DNA from: Rhododendron vialii
Taxonomy: Eukaryota; Streptophyta; Magnoliopsida; Ericales; Ericaceae
Direction: 5' to 3'
Length of the DNA: 64,000 bases
Assembly: GCF_030253575.1 (NCBI RefSeq)
Contig: NC_080561.1
Coordinates: 27,587,564-27,651,563, forward strand
A program made the position numbers and the translations under genes. The notes beneath the pieces were generated by a model, which saw only the letters and a list, made by a program, of their open reading frames with translations, had not been told where the DNA came from and did no database searches. This document shows, piece by piece, positions 10,034-22,284 of the stretch. Each line of letters begins with the position of its first letter. Within the stretch, counting starts at the first letter, position 1.

Positions 10034-11745
10034 TCAAATGGAGCTCCAATTTCGACATAGACAGTGAACCTTGGCAAGAGAAGCCATATAATCACCAGAC
10101 CTGTTGAAAAAAGTTAACTGGAATTAATACAATATACAAGTCCATTAAAGAAAATAGAATCACGGAGAAGTCCTGATTTGAAGTTTGAACCTTTGACCAT
10201 ATGGGGACTGACGGGCAGCAAGCAAGTGGACTTTAGCTGCATCTGTTTTGCTCTGCATGTATCGGAAACAATAAAGCAGAAGTACTATTGTTAAAATACT
10301 TTTCAAGCTAAACCTAAAAGGGCAAACAATTTTGAGTAGGGACCAGTCTTAACTAGAACAAAGCATGCAATTACATTGGTTTCAACCTATGAATGTCCAA
10401 TCACTGTCATTAAGTTCATTTGCAACCAAGTGCATTACATGATCACTAAATGACCAAATTACTGATCACTCATCTTCAGTAGGGCACAAAAAGTCACATG
10501 GAAATGAAGTGCTTTTGATATGCAAAAAAGCTAATACAACTATTGCACGGTGCCAAAAAGTACCGCCCAAACGGAGAATGCAGTCGGCTCTTGGTGAGTT
10601 ACACTTGTAAAATCCAAAATTCTTGAGACGTTAATAAAACTTGGAAACAAGACAAAGTCTCAGGGGTTTAAGGGAAACATTCTCGTGCATGTAAATTCGA
10701 ATTCACAATCTCTCCCTTCAATTCGGAAATTTTAAATATCACACACCGAGTTACATGTTACTGTCAATTGCTGAGTGTTAACAAGGGGTAATAGTGATTC
10801 TGTTGGTGCAGATGGTAAGAATGACGTAGTTCAGAGAAGAAAGCTCTAATCCCCTCTCATCTTTCCTCACTCTCTTGTTTTTCTTCTTCCCCTTCACCTC
10901 TTACTTTTGTCTAAGTCAATCTTAAGTCCTTAGAACAAACTACAAAACAACTACCTTATCCCAATTATAGCTGATTACAATGAACATCATATTATATTCT
11001 ACAATGACATTGATTGAATGCCAAGAAACTGAGAACAAACCTGTGATTCATAGTAGAGGCCAGCATATAACCAAGCATAGAAGTATTCACTCTCCTGGCT
11101 GCTTGAAAATGCAGCAACAAGCTGCACAGAAAAACGACATTACTCTCCTAGCCATCCAATATTGAAGTGAATACTGACATAGTTTATGAGATAAGTATGA
11201 ATGTTAGGGCGACTTACATTAAAGATTAAATAAGCTTTTAGAATACTCCATTTTATCAGAACTAAGGCATGAGCAAGGTTTTCAAATATACGAATCGTGT
11301 ACCCTCTTTCTATTTTAGTATCACATCAAGATGCGTATCACATATTCTAAGAGAGTAACAATTCCATGGCCTAAACCAGATTATATCTCTCCTCTTTACA
11401 TCAATCACACTGCGCATATGGTAGGGCCTCAGTCTAAACAATAGCAAGATAGAAATAAAAAATATATATCTTTCAGTTATGCACTGTAATTAGGTGGCAA
11501 TTTTGACACCATTTTCATTTACTATCTCAAACTAATTACTCCTTCAATTCCTATCTGAAAACTGTACCTTTCCAATTAAACTGTTTCCCAGATTCTCTCC
11601 CTTAATGAGAAACTAATGGAACTGTTATCGAAGAGGATGAGTATGTCAAAGGAACGTGCACGCGTGCGCGCGCGCACAACACACACACGTGATAGGAAAA
11701 TAAAGAAGAATCGTGACGCAGCATCAGCCATCATCTAGGCATGCT

Positions 11746-11794
<49 letters not shown>

Positions 11795-14345
11795 AATTCA
11801 AAGAACTTCTCAACAGTTTTAATTGGAGAGCTCAAAGCATCAATTCAAACCTTCTCCGGATCACCACCATCTTTGAACATGTTATAAGCTTCTCGCATGA
11901 CAGGTCGCGGATCTCTGCCTACCTACATCATCTAGCAAGCAGTTAAAAATAGTTGTACTGACCCTTTCACAGAATAACATGGAAGTGCACCAGGCACATG
12001 TTATTGCCTGCTTGATTAGGTTACCTCAAGAAACCGCCTCCTTGCTTCATCCACTCCATATAATTGAGCTTCACAAAGAAAGCACCATATTGACTCCTCA
12101 GTGTCATTTGGATTTTGTGCCACATCCAACCGAAATTGCTCCGCCCCTTCCTCAAACCTAAAGAGAAAAACTCTATTTAAAATCCTCTACAATGATGTTA
12201 AATAGAACTAAAAGACTAACAATAGAGATATGTTAATAAGCTAATACCTATCGAGATAATATAGTGATAGCCCCCTCTGCCAGAGATCTGATTAGCCAAC
12301 ATGACACAAAAGTTACATCATTAAGTAACCAAATGTTATTGGAGTCTTCAATTAATAACTTCTGAGAAGTGGAAACCCGACAGTTGTACAGATATAACCT
12401 CAGAAACGGGAGGAAATGTTTGTGGGGATTTATAATGTTCGTTAGCGAACAACAATTCATTTAGACCAGCATTTAAATGTGCATATGCATATATTCTACG
12501 GTCAAGTAAAGCAATATGTCAAGGTTACCCAACGCTTCACTCAAATGCCTCCACTCCTTACTCAAATGTCATCCAATATAAAAATTCGAGTAAATACACC
12601 ACCAATCATCCACTCCTTGACCCAAACTTCTATCAACACGACTTTTACCTATATTTTGTGCCCAAAAGAAGGGAAGCTATTTCTTCCATTAACTTATTCA
12701 AGGCCATTTTGTGGCGCTCAGAACTTACCCCTCTACAACCAACGAAACTTTCACTCAAATTTTAACCCTAAATGTTTGCTTGGCGATTTAAGTGCTCCAT
12801 GTCAAATGAAGCTTACCCAAAAGTTTGCTCAACTTGAGAAAATTGAGTCAAGGGATGGAGAAGGTCCTAGCTGTAAAGATTCAAGCAGCCAGAATCTTCA
12901 CACTTTCAATTAAAGCAAGTGATCAGCAATAATGCATTGGTTTCCGATGTAAAACTACAAACCAAGATCTTATAAGTTGCCTGTTCTTGTATTGTAAATT
13001 GTTTGTTTACAAAGCATGCACATGAAAACTGTGGGAACTTACATGCCTTCTGACGAGGATCACGCTCGATTGCCTTATCAAACTCCGCTACTGAACCAGA
13101 AACGTCCCCCTTCATTCAGCCAACAAGAAATACACTTATCATTATACTTTAGGGGGAGTTGTGTTTTTTTAAATCAAATAAGAGTGGGAGCGGTTTTGAG
13201 GGAAGGGAATAGACTTGGAATATCGTTTTAATGATGAGGGTGCCCGAGCATAGATCAACTATTTGAACTCCGGTAGATGTAGTGCTCACTCCACATAATT
13301 ATAGGGCCTAAACTAGGTAGCAACCTCACGTGACTTATTCTTCGTGCGATTTTGTTTGTTAGTTTGAGCAATTCCACAATAACACGCAGAAATTAACCAT
13401 TGATCCACTCACATTTGTTATTTGAAGTAGCAACTCACATAGAGTCATAAATTGAAACGAGCAATATATCTTTGAGCCAGAAAAGAAGGGAAATGGGCAT
13501 CTCCAATCCTTACCCTTTTCTCTACACAAAGTCACAAACTAAAAATGGAGTAAAAACACTGAAAACCCATCTCCATTGGCATACCATTTTGCCTACGTCT
13601 TTTTAAGTTACGGTCCTGCTAACCATATACCAATAATTCCAAACAAACTCGGATATCAATACACATATCACCGATATTAATAAACTTTCACAACTATCAA
13701 TACACTTTTCTTGGATATCAATGCACATTTTTTGCACATTTTTTACCTATTATCCTCCACCCAACATTTTCCTTTTACTATACCATTTTTCGGAACCCAA
13801 ATCCAAACCTTTGTTTTTCCTCAACACTTCTTTTCACATTTTTATTATTTACAAATGTGTCATTTCAAACCCAAATGAAGGAAAAATGTGGAGGGAAACA
13901 TAAAAAACTACAGTATAAATTTGGATCTAAATAAGGGTTTAGCATAGGAGAAATCATACCCAAATGGAGTTGTGACCCAAGTTTGGATTTAAAAATAGGG
14001 TAAGGGCTGGAGATGCAACCGTACCTCTCTGAAAAGCATCATCCCGCGGCGAACGGCGGCCAGGGCTTCTTGACGAGCATCATTCCCGCCGGTTAAGGCG
14101 TCCCAGATACCGGAAACCGAAGGCAGGAGCGGTCTTCGGGAGAGAATTGGGACTGAGATTGGACGGTCACGAATTCGGGAAACTGTGGTGCCGAAGACGG
14201 GAGCTATATTCGGGAAATTCAGTGAAGGAAGAGTTGGGGGAGATCGGTGGACGGAGGAGGTAGTAGTAGTAGTAGCAGCAGCAGCAGCAATGGAGATGGG
14301 AATGGGAATGGTAGGTTGGATGTAGTAGTAGCGGGAAACCACCAT
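10034..14345 (-). CDS. TPR-like protein with probable plastid transit peptide, 8 exons
   Basis: Minus-strand exons, all with GT-AG introns and matching phase: 14025-14345, 13043-13109, 12248-12287, 12025-12157, 11851-11922, 11041-11121, 10191-10252, 10034-10100. They total 843 nt and encode 280 residues ending NWSSI-stop. The first ~75 residues are rich in Ser, Thr, Ala and Pro with Arg and few acids, as in a chloroplast transit peptide. ARQEALAAVRRGMMLFRE-GDVSGSVAEFDKAIE follows, a TPR pair of helices. The rest (LWQRGLSLYYLDRFEEGAEQ, TEESIWCFLCEAQLYG, DPRPVMREAYNMFKDG, YAGLYYESQ) matches a conserved plant single-copy TPR-superfamily protein of unknown biochemical role that I recall from Arabidopsis. 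Complete with no disruption seen. The start is the only ATG upstream of the conserved block. Function beyond protein-protein contact is not known. Confidence 0.88.
11655..11690. repeat. CG/CA-rich simple repeat
   Basis: gtgcacgcgtgcgcgcgcgc followed by (ac)n, inside intron 5 of the TPR gene. Alternating purine-pyrimidine sequence. Confidence 0.8.
11749..11793. repeat. (GA)n microsatellite in TPR intron 5
   Basis: Uninterrupted GA dinucleotides of about 45 bp, about 55 nt upstream of exon 5's donor in plus coordinates. A likely polymorphic marker. Confidence 0.9.
13497..14016. mobile_element. MITE filling most of TPR intron 1
   Basis: Terminal inverted repeats: gcatctccaatccttaccct at 13497 and agggtaagggctggagatgc ending at 14016. 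The element is AT-rich inside and non-coding. Its right end is only 8 nt from the exon 1 donor site (GT at 14023-14024). The TSD is not clear, so the superfamily is undecided (Tourist- or hAT-like ends). Confidence 0.7.
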
Positions 14346-14464
14346 TGGTGCGGGATTTCAGTGATGACGCGGATTTGAGGAGAGGTGAAAGGTGATGACC
14401 TGATAAGGCGCGTCTATTGAATGGGAGTGTGTGATGAATGGTAACGTCCCCCCGCCCGTTGACA

Positions 14465-14810
14465 TTTTTTGGTTTTGTCTATATAACTTTTTTTTCTTAT
14501 TTATTAGTTTTACATTAAATTTTTATGTGATATGAGTTCGTCTCGAAGAGAGAAATCTAAAAAGTAAAAAATTATGAATTTTATACAAATATATTTTAAA
14601 ATATCCAAGAAAAAATCCAAAAATTGACTTTTTGAGCTTTTTTTTAATATTTCTCAAAATTACTTGTGTAAAGTTATAATTTTTTTACTTTTTCGATTCT
14701 TGTCGTCGAAACGAACTTATATCATATAAAAATTACCGTAAAACTAACAAATGCAAACAAAAAATTTTGAATAAAGACAAAACTAAAAAATTATGCTACA
14801 TAAGTTATGC
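14465..14810. repeat. Foldback MITE, family FB-A, copy 1
   Basis: Arms: ttagttttacattaaatttt and 'gagttcgtctcgaagagag' on the left, mirrored on the right by 'gtcgtcgaaacgaac' and aaaattaccgtaaaactaac. The centre has aaaagtaaaaaattat-type complements. Copies of the family lie at 18890-19560, 50025-50367 and 62755-63060. Confidence 0.75.
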
Positions 14811-15114
14811 CCTGTTTGGATAGATTTTTAAAAAAAAATATCCAACTCCAAAAATACTCATTACTCCTATTTTCAATCATTATCCTCATTTCTCTCTTTA
14901 CCATCATTATTCTCATTTCTCTCTCTATCTCTCTCCACTTATTATCTTTATCTCCAATTATTACCCTAATTTTTCTCTCCACTCAGTACCCCAAAAACCA
15001 AATCCAAAAAGTTTCAAATCTCCATCCAAACAAGGCATTAATCACTGGCGTAAACTCCTCACCCATCCGACCCAAGGAGAGTATTTTTCAGTGTTTGGTT
15101 TACAAATAAATTTA

Positions 15115-15492
15115 GGGAAATTTATAGAAATGGTCCTCTTAATTTTAACCGAGTCTTAGTTTCGTTCTCCAAGTATCAATTACAACTCTTTTGACCCTCA
15201 AGTTTGGTTTTCGTATCAAGTTTGTCCAATTGATAACGTTTGTTAGCCAAACTGAACAAAAAAAAAATCAGATTGAGGGCAAACATCATCAATTAGACCA
15301 ACTTGGTGTGAATTGCAACGTCCAAACTACCATCAATCTGATTTTTTCCGTCCAGTTTGACATACAGAAATTATCAATTGGACTAATTTGGTACGAAAAC
15401 CAAACTTGAAGGTCAAAAGAGTTGTAATTGATACTTGAAGGATGAAAATGAGACTCGGATGAAACTAGGAGGACCATTTATATAAATTTCCC
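15115..15492. mobile_element. Mutator-type MITE with perfect 9-bp target duplication
   Basis: 378 bp. TIRs run gggaaatttatagaaatggt on the left and its complement (accatttatataaatttccc) on the right. Flanked by identical ATAAATTTA at 15106-15114 and 15493-15501. Long arms make the whole element foldable. A 9-bp TSD is typical of Mutator-like elements. No coding capacity. Confidence 0.88.
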
Positions 15493-15689
15493 ATAAATTT
15501 ATAACTCCTAACAATACATAACAAGAAAATTTTGAAAAGAAAGGATAAGGGAGGAAGGGATAGCCAATGATCCCCGCCTATACACTTTACATGTATGTAT
15601 ACATATACTCATGATTAATGAAAAGATTTAAAAAAAAAAAAGAAAGAAAGAAGAAGTGGCAAAACATATTTACAAAACAACGCTGCTAC

Positions 15690-16045
15690 ACATACCGATT
15701 TTTGCACACAAATTGTGCACAGATCACGGTGTGGAGTCCACTACGAGTCACACACAAATGATTCAAATCATTCATTAAATGTAGAACATTTTTCAAGGGC
15801 CTTCGCGAAAAATCAGCTCAATCCGATACCTATAGGTGCTCAATCCAATCATTCAACTTTTCATTAAGATTTTCGGATAATGAAAAGTTAGATGATTGGA
15901 TCGAGTACTTATAGGTATCAGATTGAGCTTATTTCTTGTAGGGGTCCTTGAAAAAATATTTTATAGTTAATGAACGGATGTATTGAACCCGTAGTAGCTC
16001 CCACACCGTTATCTATGTGCAAAAAATCTGTGTGTAGACTTATTG
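15690..16045. repeat. Hairpin MITE HP5
   Basis: Outer ends ctacacataccgatttttgc and gcaaaaaatctgtgtgtag are inverted. An inner stem at 15808-15938 has 'aatcagctcaatccgata' and its complement around an AT loop. The inner stem is the same as in HP2 (3905-4345), while the outer arms differ. Confidence 0.7.
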
Positions 16046-18600
16046 TTTACAAAAAGAGAAGATTATGGTCATGGATATAACCTGGAGCTCTAGGTTGTAG
16101 AGAGTTTTATTTTCACGAGTGTAGGGGTGAAGAAAGTAAGAGAGAAAGTCGGAGTCTAAAGAGATAAAAATGATTTACGGGTAATTTGAGAGAAAGATAT
16201 TTTCAATCATATAAGGTAAAACGTTTTATGTTGAAAAATATTTTACACTGTTTTTGCCCAAACAAACAACAAAAACTGAAAAATATTTTGCATAGAAAAA
16301 ACAGAGCCCTAGTGCGTGTATTAGTTTTCGTATACCTAAGTGTTGTGTATTGAATAGTATGGGCCCCTCTAGCTGGCAATTGGAAATTGGAGTATGTTTC
16401 TATAGGTGTTTTACATTTGCCATTTTACTTTTTTGTAATTACCACAACCAAAGTGGGTTCAAGTCATTTTTCAATGGTGATAAAAGGGGTTAATGTCTTT
16501 GCATTCTTTTATACCATGAGGTATTGTATTGTGCACGTCTTGTAGGGTGGACTGCCCTCTGAGACTGGGAGTGGTTCACCGAACACCAAACTCTAAGTGG
16601 CGTTGCCCCTCGTCTCATTCACACTCGATCAAACCCTTAGAGCATCTCTTACTAACACGGCAAATGCCTATTGTTAGCATAATTACTGAGCTACTCTTGT
16701 ACTTGTGGTTTCCAACCCACACGGCAAACCAAGAGGCAAAATGCCTCATGCCACTCCCGCACGGCACTTGTAGAGAATCAAGTACAACTCAACAAATGCT
16801 ACTGCTAGACTTTTATTTGGGACTCGAGGAGAAATTTGATTATAAGAGTTTTAAAAATAAAAATTAATTATAAATTTTTCAAAAAATTCTCCCTAGATTC
16901 TTCCCACTTTCAACATTTCTCTCTCTATCTCTCTCCACTTATTACCTCTACAATTTTTCAAAAATAATTTTAAAAACCAAACCAAACACAGCATCTCACT
17001 GGTTCAAACAGGTTAAAAATTGAAGTACTTAATTTTTTTGAGATGGTTTATATATCAAAAAACATGGTTAAAAAATTAAAGTGCTTCAATTTTCAATCCG
17101 TTTGAACCCGTGCGAAGATCTTATTTTTACGATCAATTTATCCTAAAGAGTCATAATCAATTTTTGTCTCTAGGGCTCTCATAATCAAGTTTTTACTTTA
17201 CAGGATCCCAAAGTAAAGTGCATATACTTAATTATGAAAGCCTTATAGACAATAATTAATTATGACCCTCTAGGATAAAATAGTCAAAAAAATAAAATTT
17301 TCGCACCTGTTTAAATGAATTGAAAATTGGAGCATTTAATTTTTTTTGACTGTTTATATATGAAATTGATTTGTCTTTGCTAGGCATTGGTTAAGTGTAC
17401 AATAAAGATTTTATTATCATTGGTTTCGTTTGTTTGAATAGATAGTTAAGATAGAGAGTAGGGTTGAAATCCATTGATGAAAAAGTGAATAGGCAAAATA
17501 AAATTTGTACTTTTTGCTAGGTAAAGTAAAGAGCAGGGTTGGAGGTGCACTTAGGTTAATTAAGTGCAAATTTGCAGCAATTTTCCCAAATATTCGGGAC
17601 CCATTCTCAAAATACCACTTTAATCTAGGATGTCAAAAAGCGAGTAGATAAAAAATTTAGTAATTGCCAATCCGAGATCATAAAATAAGAGGTAATTTGG
17701 TTTAACCTATTTAAAAATTTTGAGAATGTTTTGTCTTCTCTTGTTAGCTTTAAGTCAAATATTTTGGATTTTTTTTTTTTTGAACAATTGAATAACTAAA
17801 AATATTGATCAAAAGTAAAGAATAGATATCAAGTTCGCTAACGAATAAGTGCAAATGGGACATTTTTTGAGTTTTTGTTTTAGAACTTTTTTCAAATCCG
17901 GTTCATATTTTTTACTTTATTTCTCTCCTCGGAAGAAATTCAAATTCCTGTATTTTGACTAAAAACCACACAAAACCCAATAACAATAAAAAATAAATCA
18001 ACCAAAAAGAAAGTAAATTAACATAGTTCAATCTTTCTTTAATAGAAACTGATTTTCGCGCTCCATTTTTTACTGATGGTGCTCCAATTTTAAAGTGAAG
18101 TTAACTTTATGAACAAAGTAGAGCGCCATCAATAAAAAATGGAGCGCATATATCAACTTCCTTCTTTAATCAGTTAGATAGTCCTTTTTTCTTTTCTTTT
18201 TTGAAAATGTTAGACGGTCCAAACTCAACCTAAAATTTTGCATAAATATTTTGGCGGAGGCTCGAAAATGTTGTTTTAGCTGGACCACATGTCCTTACCG
18301 AGTTAGACTGCCCCGCACTCCCATGCGACTGTGTTGTGAATTTGTGTGTGCACATTGGGTGTTGTGGTAGACATTTTCGTAATTTCAGTGGAGGGTTATA
18401 TTTTATTTTTATTTTTTTTTGGTGGATTTAAGGGTCAGGAATAAACTTAAGTGCATCTTGACTATATTTTCTTTCTGGTCCAAACAAAGACAATCCATCC
18501 GTACCGAGATTAAAAAATTCACAAGAAATTAGGAGTACCTTCCTGCGGCCCGTTAGATCCAAAGAAACGAACCGTGCATGCAGGAAGCTCAAATGCTGTT
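16046..18600. other. Gene-poor AT-rich stretch with foldback remnants
   Basis: No gene found. 16990-17350 is an inverted repeat built on ttcaatccgtttgaac and 'tttaaatgaattgaaa' arms, a relative of the PG centre at 555-700. 18058-18147 is a 90-bp hairpin (gcgctccattttttactgat / complement). A possible MITE end (ttagagcatctct) is at 16637. The ORF at 16529-16867 has no recognisable protein features. Confidence 0.6.
18058..18147. repeat. Small hairpin MITE
   Basis: About 27-bp inverted arms, gcgctccattttttactgat... and ...atcaataaaaaatggagcgc, around a ~35-bp spacer. Confidence 0.75.
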
Positions 18601-18627
18601 ATACTTATATAGCTGTCCGTTGAATAA

Positions 18628-19830
18628 GGGCAAATTTCACTGACCTCCCCTGAGGTTTCTAACACGAACAGAAATCTTCCCTGAGGTTTCTGAAATGACA
18701 CTGCCCTCCCCTCCTTTACCTGACAATACCAAGGGACCCCCCGCCGTTATCTGCCCATTAGAGAATGGATGGAGAAGGTGATGTCATTGTACTATACTTT
18801 TTGCAATACCTATACTACCTTCACCAGACTCTTTACCTCTCTTATTTTATAAAATATAAAATACAAACATCTCTATACTTTGTGCTCGTTACACTTTGAG
18901 ATTTTGTCCTTATGTAAAAGGATTCATATTTATTAATTTTATGTCAAGTTTTTGTGAATTATTGGTTCGTCTCGATAAGAGGAATTGAAAAAAGTAAAAA
19001 ATTAAGACTTTTACCAAATATTTTGAGAAATTCAATATTTTGGGTAAAAGTAATAATTTTATACTCTTTTGATTCCTCTCGTTGAGACAAATCAATAATC
19101 CACAAAAATTGAACGCAAAACTAGCAAATACGAAAAAAATTCAAATATGAACAAAAACCAAAAAGCCTAAAAAATCCCACAAACAAGCCCGCACGAAAAA
19201 AAAATTGTGGGTTTGTTTGTGGGATTTTTAGGCTTTTTAGTTTTTGTTCATATTCAATTTTTTCATGCAGGCTTGTTTATGGGATTTTTAGGCTTTTTTA
19301 TTTTTGTTCATATTTGAATTTTTTTCGTATTTGCTAGTTTTGTGTTAAATTTTTATGGATTATTAGTTTGTCTCAACGAGAGGAGTCAAAAGAATATAAA
19401 ATTATTACTTTTACCCAAAATATTGAATTTCTCAAAATATTTGGTAAAAGTCTAAATTTTTTACTTTTTTTCAATTTCTCTTATCGAGACGAACCAATAA
19501 TTCACAAGAGTTTGACAGAAAATTAACAAATATAAATCCTTTTAAATAATGAAAAAATCTCAAAGTAAACGAGCACAAAATGTAGAGATGTTTGTATTTT
19601 ATATTTTATAAATGATTGGGGTAAAAAGTTTGGTGAGGATAGTATAAGTATTATAAAAAGTATAGTATAATGACATCACCTTCTCCATCCATTTTCTAAT
19701 GGGCAGGTAACGACAGGGGGGTCCCTTGGTATTGTCAGGTAAATGAGGGGAAGGCAGTGTCATTTCAGAAACCTCAAGAGAGGTTTCTGTTCGTGTCGGA
19801 AACCTCAGTGGAGGTCAGTGAAATTTGCCC
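18628..19830. mobile_element. hAT-type non-autonomous element carrying a nested foldback
   Basis: TIRs gggcaaatttcactgacctc at both ends, extending about 150 bp as imperfect arms (gaggtttctgttcgtgt..., tacctgacaataccaaggga, ggatggagaaggtgatgtca). TSD TTGAATAA at 18620-18627 and 19831-19838, 8 bp and perfect, which fits hAT. The centre (about 18890-19560) is a second foldback of family FB-A. No coding sequence. It ends about 180 bp before the PP2-B start codon. Confidence 0.85.
18890..19560. repeat. Foldback family FB-A, copy 2, nested
   Basis: Arms with 'attggttcgtctcgataagag' type sequence, and 'cctctcgttgagacaaatca' as complement, occur twice, with a further inverted piece at 19135-19320 (gggatttttaggcttttt and complement). 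It looks like one FB-A element inserted in or recombined with another. Confidence 0.65.
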
Positions 19831-19848
19831 TTGAATAAGGGACCACAT

Positions 19849-19882
19849 GATGTCCTCATGTGCCTGATGTCCTCATGTGCCT
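19849..19882 (+). repeat. 17-bp tandem repeat upstream of PP2-B
   Basis: tgatgtcctcatgtgcc occurs twice in a row, about 130 bp before the ATG. Confidence 0.8.
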
Positions 19883-19956
19883 AACTCATGTCGACATCCT
19901 TACCGAGTTTTCTCATGCCAATTACATGGGAAGCCAAATTTGTTCCATGGGAAGCC

Positions 19957-19965
19957 ATGTATATA
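19957..19965 (+). promoter_or_regulatory. Probable TATA box of the PP2-B gene
   Basis: gtatatag lies about 45 nt before the ATG at 20008. If it is used, the 5' UTR is very short (about 15-20 nt). Assigned by position and sequence only. Confidence 0.4.
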
Positions 19966-20007
19966 GTAGCTTTCATTTCCAGTTCTCGTGATCCCTCCTG
20001 TTAAACC

Positions 20008-21787
20008 ATGGATGATCTTCTGCCACAAGATTGTGTTGCTCGCATTCTATCTTTTACCTCTCCTCGCGATGCGTGTCGGGTGTCCCTTGTATGCACGGTC
20101 GTAGGTGCTGCGGCAAAAACCGACGAGGTGTGGGGAAAATTCTTGCCATCCGATTATTTAGAGGTTCTCTCCAGACTGGTGGAATATTCCTCACTCGTAT
20201 TCAAGTCGAAAAAAGAATTATACCTTTGGCTCTGTAATCCGAATCTTATCGATAATGGTAACAAGGTAAATTCACTATCTCCTTAATTTGGTCGTCCCAA
20301 GTGCACATAATTGATTCAAACTTACAAGATTTGTTAGAAGAAAAAAAAGTTTTGCAACGGCATCGCCATCGTCATCTATACATATAGTGAGGTTAATTCA
20401 CTAGCTCATTTGGCCGCGTCAAAGTTGATACACACGAACTCCAACTTGTAGGGTGGAGTTAAGATCTTAATTTAAAGGGAGCGGCGAACTAGGACTTTAT
20501 CCATTATGTTAGTTTGAGTTTCTTCTGTGCTCAGAAACTAAAAAGTTTTGATCGAAGAGATTAAGGGTCCTAACCTGGCATCTTCATAAGCTAATAATAC
20601 GCAATCAAATTATGAATAAGTTAGAAGACACCTAAATGTATAGAGTATAACTGTATGTGTTTGGTATTCACCTTGAATTAATGACGATGGCTAGCTAGAA
20701 GTTAGTACGATCTATCTTTGCTGCGTATACTCATAAGGATATAAGGGGGGTTTTTTTTTTTTATCGCGGCGTATTTAAGTTATCTTACAGTTATATATAC
20801 TTTGTTCTTGATAAATAGATTGACTCTCCTTGTCATGACTCGATCAGATGTTTTGGTTAGATAAATCAACAAGCAAGAGATGCTGCATGTTGAGTGCTAG
20901 AGAGCTTTCGATTACATGGGGAAACGATCATCTCTATTGGTCGTGGAAACCCTTCATTCAATCAAGGTTTGTGAATAATATTTAACCAGTTAAATTTAAT
21001 TTCTGTACTTTATTTGTTTTGTTACATTCAAGGGTGTATCTAGGATTTTTATCACGTGAGAACAATACTTTATGTCCATATAAACTTTTTTCGAGAAAGA
21101 AGTATAAGAGTTTAAATTCTTGCCGGCTGCAGTGAAAACGGTGAGGTTTGCCTTCGTCTTAGAGGGCCATATAGGATGAACGTACGGTTTAGATTATTAA
21201 AATAAATGCACGATATGTAGCATGGTGGCCACAATGGAGGCAGCAGAAAACCCAGGTTTACCCCGCCAATGAAAAGACTTTAAACTCTTTTTATTTTTTG
21301 GGATTGCAATAATGTCTTTTTCATCTCCCCAAGCAGGTTTGCAGAAGTTGCAGAACTCATAACCACCTGGTGGCTAGAAATTACAGCCAGAATCTCCACT
21401 CGAATGCTATCACCCAAAACTACTTACAGTGCCCATCTCATTCTAAATTTGGCTAATCGAGCTTACGGGCTCGACGCGCTCCCATCGGAGGTCTCTATCG
21501 AAGTTGGCAACCACCAAGTGATGAGAGGGACGATTTTGCTACGTCGCCCTGAGGATGGCAGGAAACAACCGTTGGAGCGAATTTTTATGGGCGAAGAAGA
21601 ACGGGTTCCGAGGGAGAGGGGGGATGGGTGGTTGGAGATTGAATTGGGCGAGTTCTTCAATGATGGAATTAATGATCGCGAAGACGTGAGAATGAGTGTG
21701 AAGGAGGTTAAGGGTGTTCAGTTGAAAGGTGGTCTTATTGTTGAGGGAATTGAGCTTAGACCTAGGAAGGAATTAAAGGAGGAGTAG
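20008..21787 (+). CDS. PP2-B: F-box protein of the PHLOEM PROTEIN 2-B family, 3 exons
   Basis: Exons 20008-20265, 20848-20966 and 21337-21787 join in phase (AAG|ATG, then AG|G) to give 275 residues. The N-terminal F-box (LPQDCVARILSFTSPRDACR, residues 4-23 onward) would bind SKP1 in an SCF ubiquitin ligase. The C-terminal PP2-type lectin domain starts at FWLDKSTSKRCCMLSAREL, continues through YWSWKPFIQSRFAEVAEL, and ends WLEIELGEFFNDG...VKGGLIVEGIELRPR, the usual last strand of the fold. Length and exon layout match the family (about 270-290 residues, three exons). No disruption seen. Known members carry glycan- or target-binding PP2 domains and often respond to stress. The substrate of this one is unknown. 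A hAT MITE lies directly upstream. Confidence 0.92.
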
Positions 21788-21957
21788 TGCGGTTGGAAGG
21801 GTAAAAGGGTGAAGGACATGCTTTGGGTTTGTTTTTATGTATTGTTATACTTAATTTTGCATTAAAAGCAAGAAATGAGTATTATGAAAACAGTATAAGA
21901 ACGAAGGAAGAAAATAAAAATATCGACACCCAAATTCATTTGGGGTGTTGCTAAGAA

Positions 21958-22160
21958 CTTTTTTTTTTTTCCAATTGGCAAAAGTGACAATTTATTAAGA
22001 GGGAAAGAGAAGGAAAATTCAACCAAAAGTTCGAAAAAACAGTCAGATGAGAATCAAGCCCAAATACATCTAAAAGGGCAAAGCCCATAACAACTAAACA
22101 GCCTAACCCTGCAAAGTGGGCTAAGCCCAGCCCAAAAAAACCCAAAACATAACCCTAAAA
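21958..22160 (-). mobile_element. 3' end of a LINE
   Basis: On the minus strand the segment ends 'aataaattgtcacttttgcc' + aattgg + A tail (plus-strand T run at 21959-21970), the usual 3' UTR ending of plant L1 elements. Upstream of it are glycine/tryptophan-poor, T-rich UTR-like words (gggctgggcttagccc). No ORF remains. Confidence 0.5.
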
Positions 22161-22284
22161 CTTTTGAAAAACTTCAATCATAACCACCCAACCTCTGTTG
22201 CTCACCATTTCAGACAGATAGCAACCATCACCACCAATCAGTGGCCTCTGAAAACCATCAAGCTGCCAATGGCCAACCCATCGG

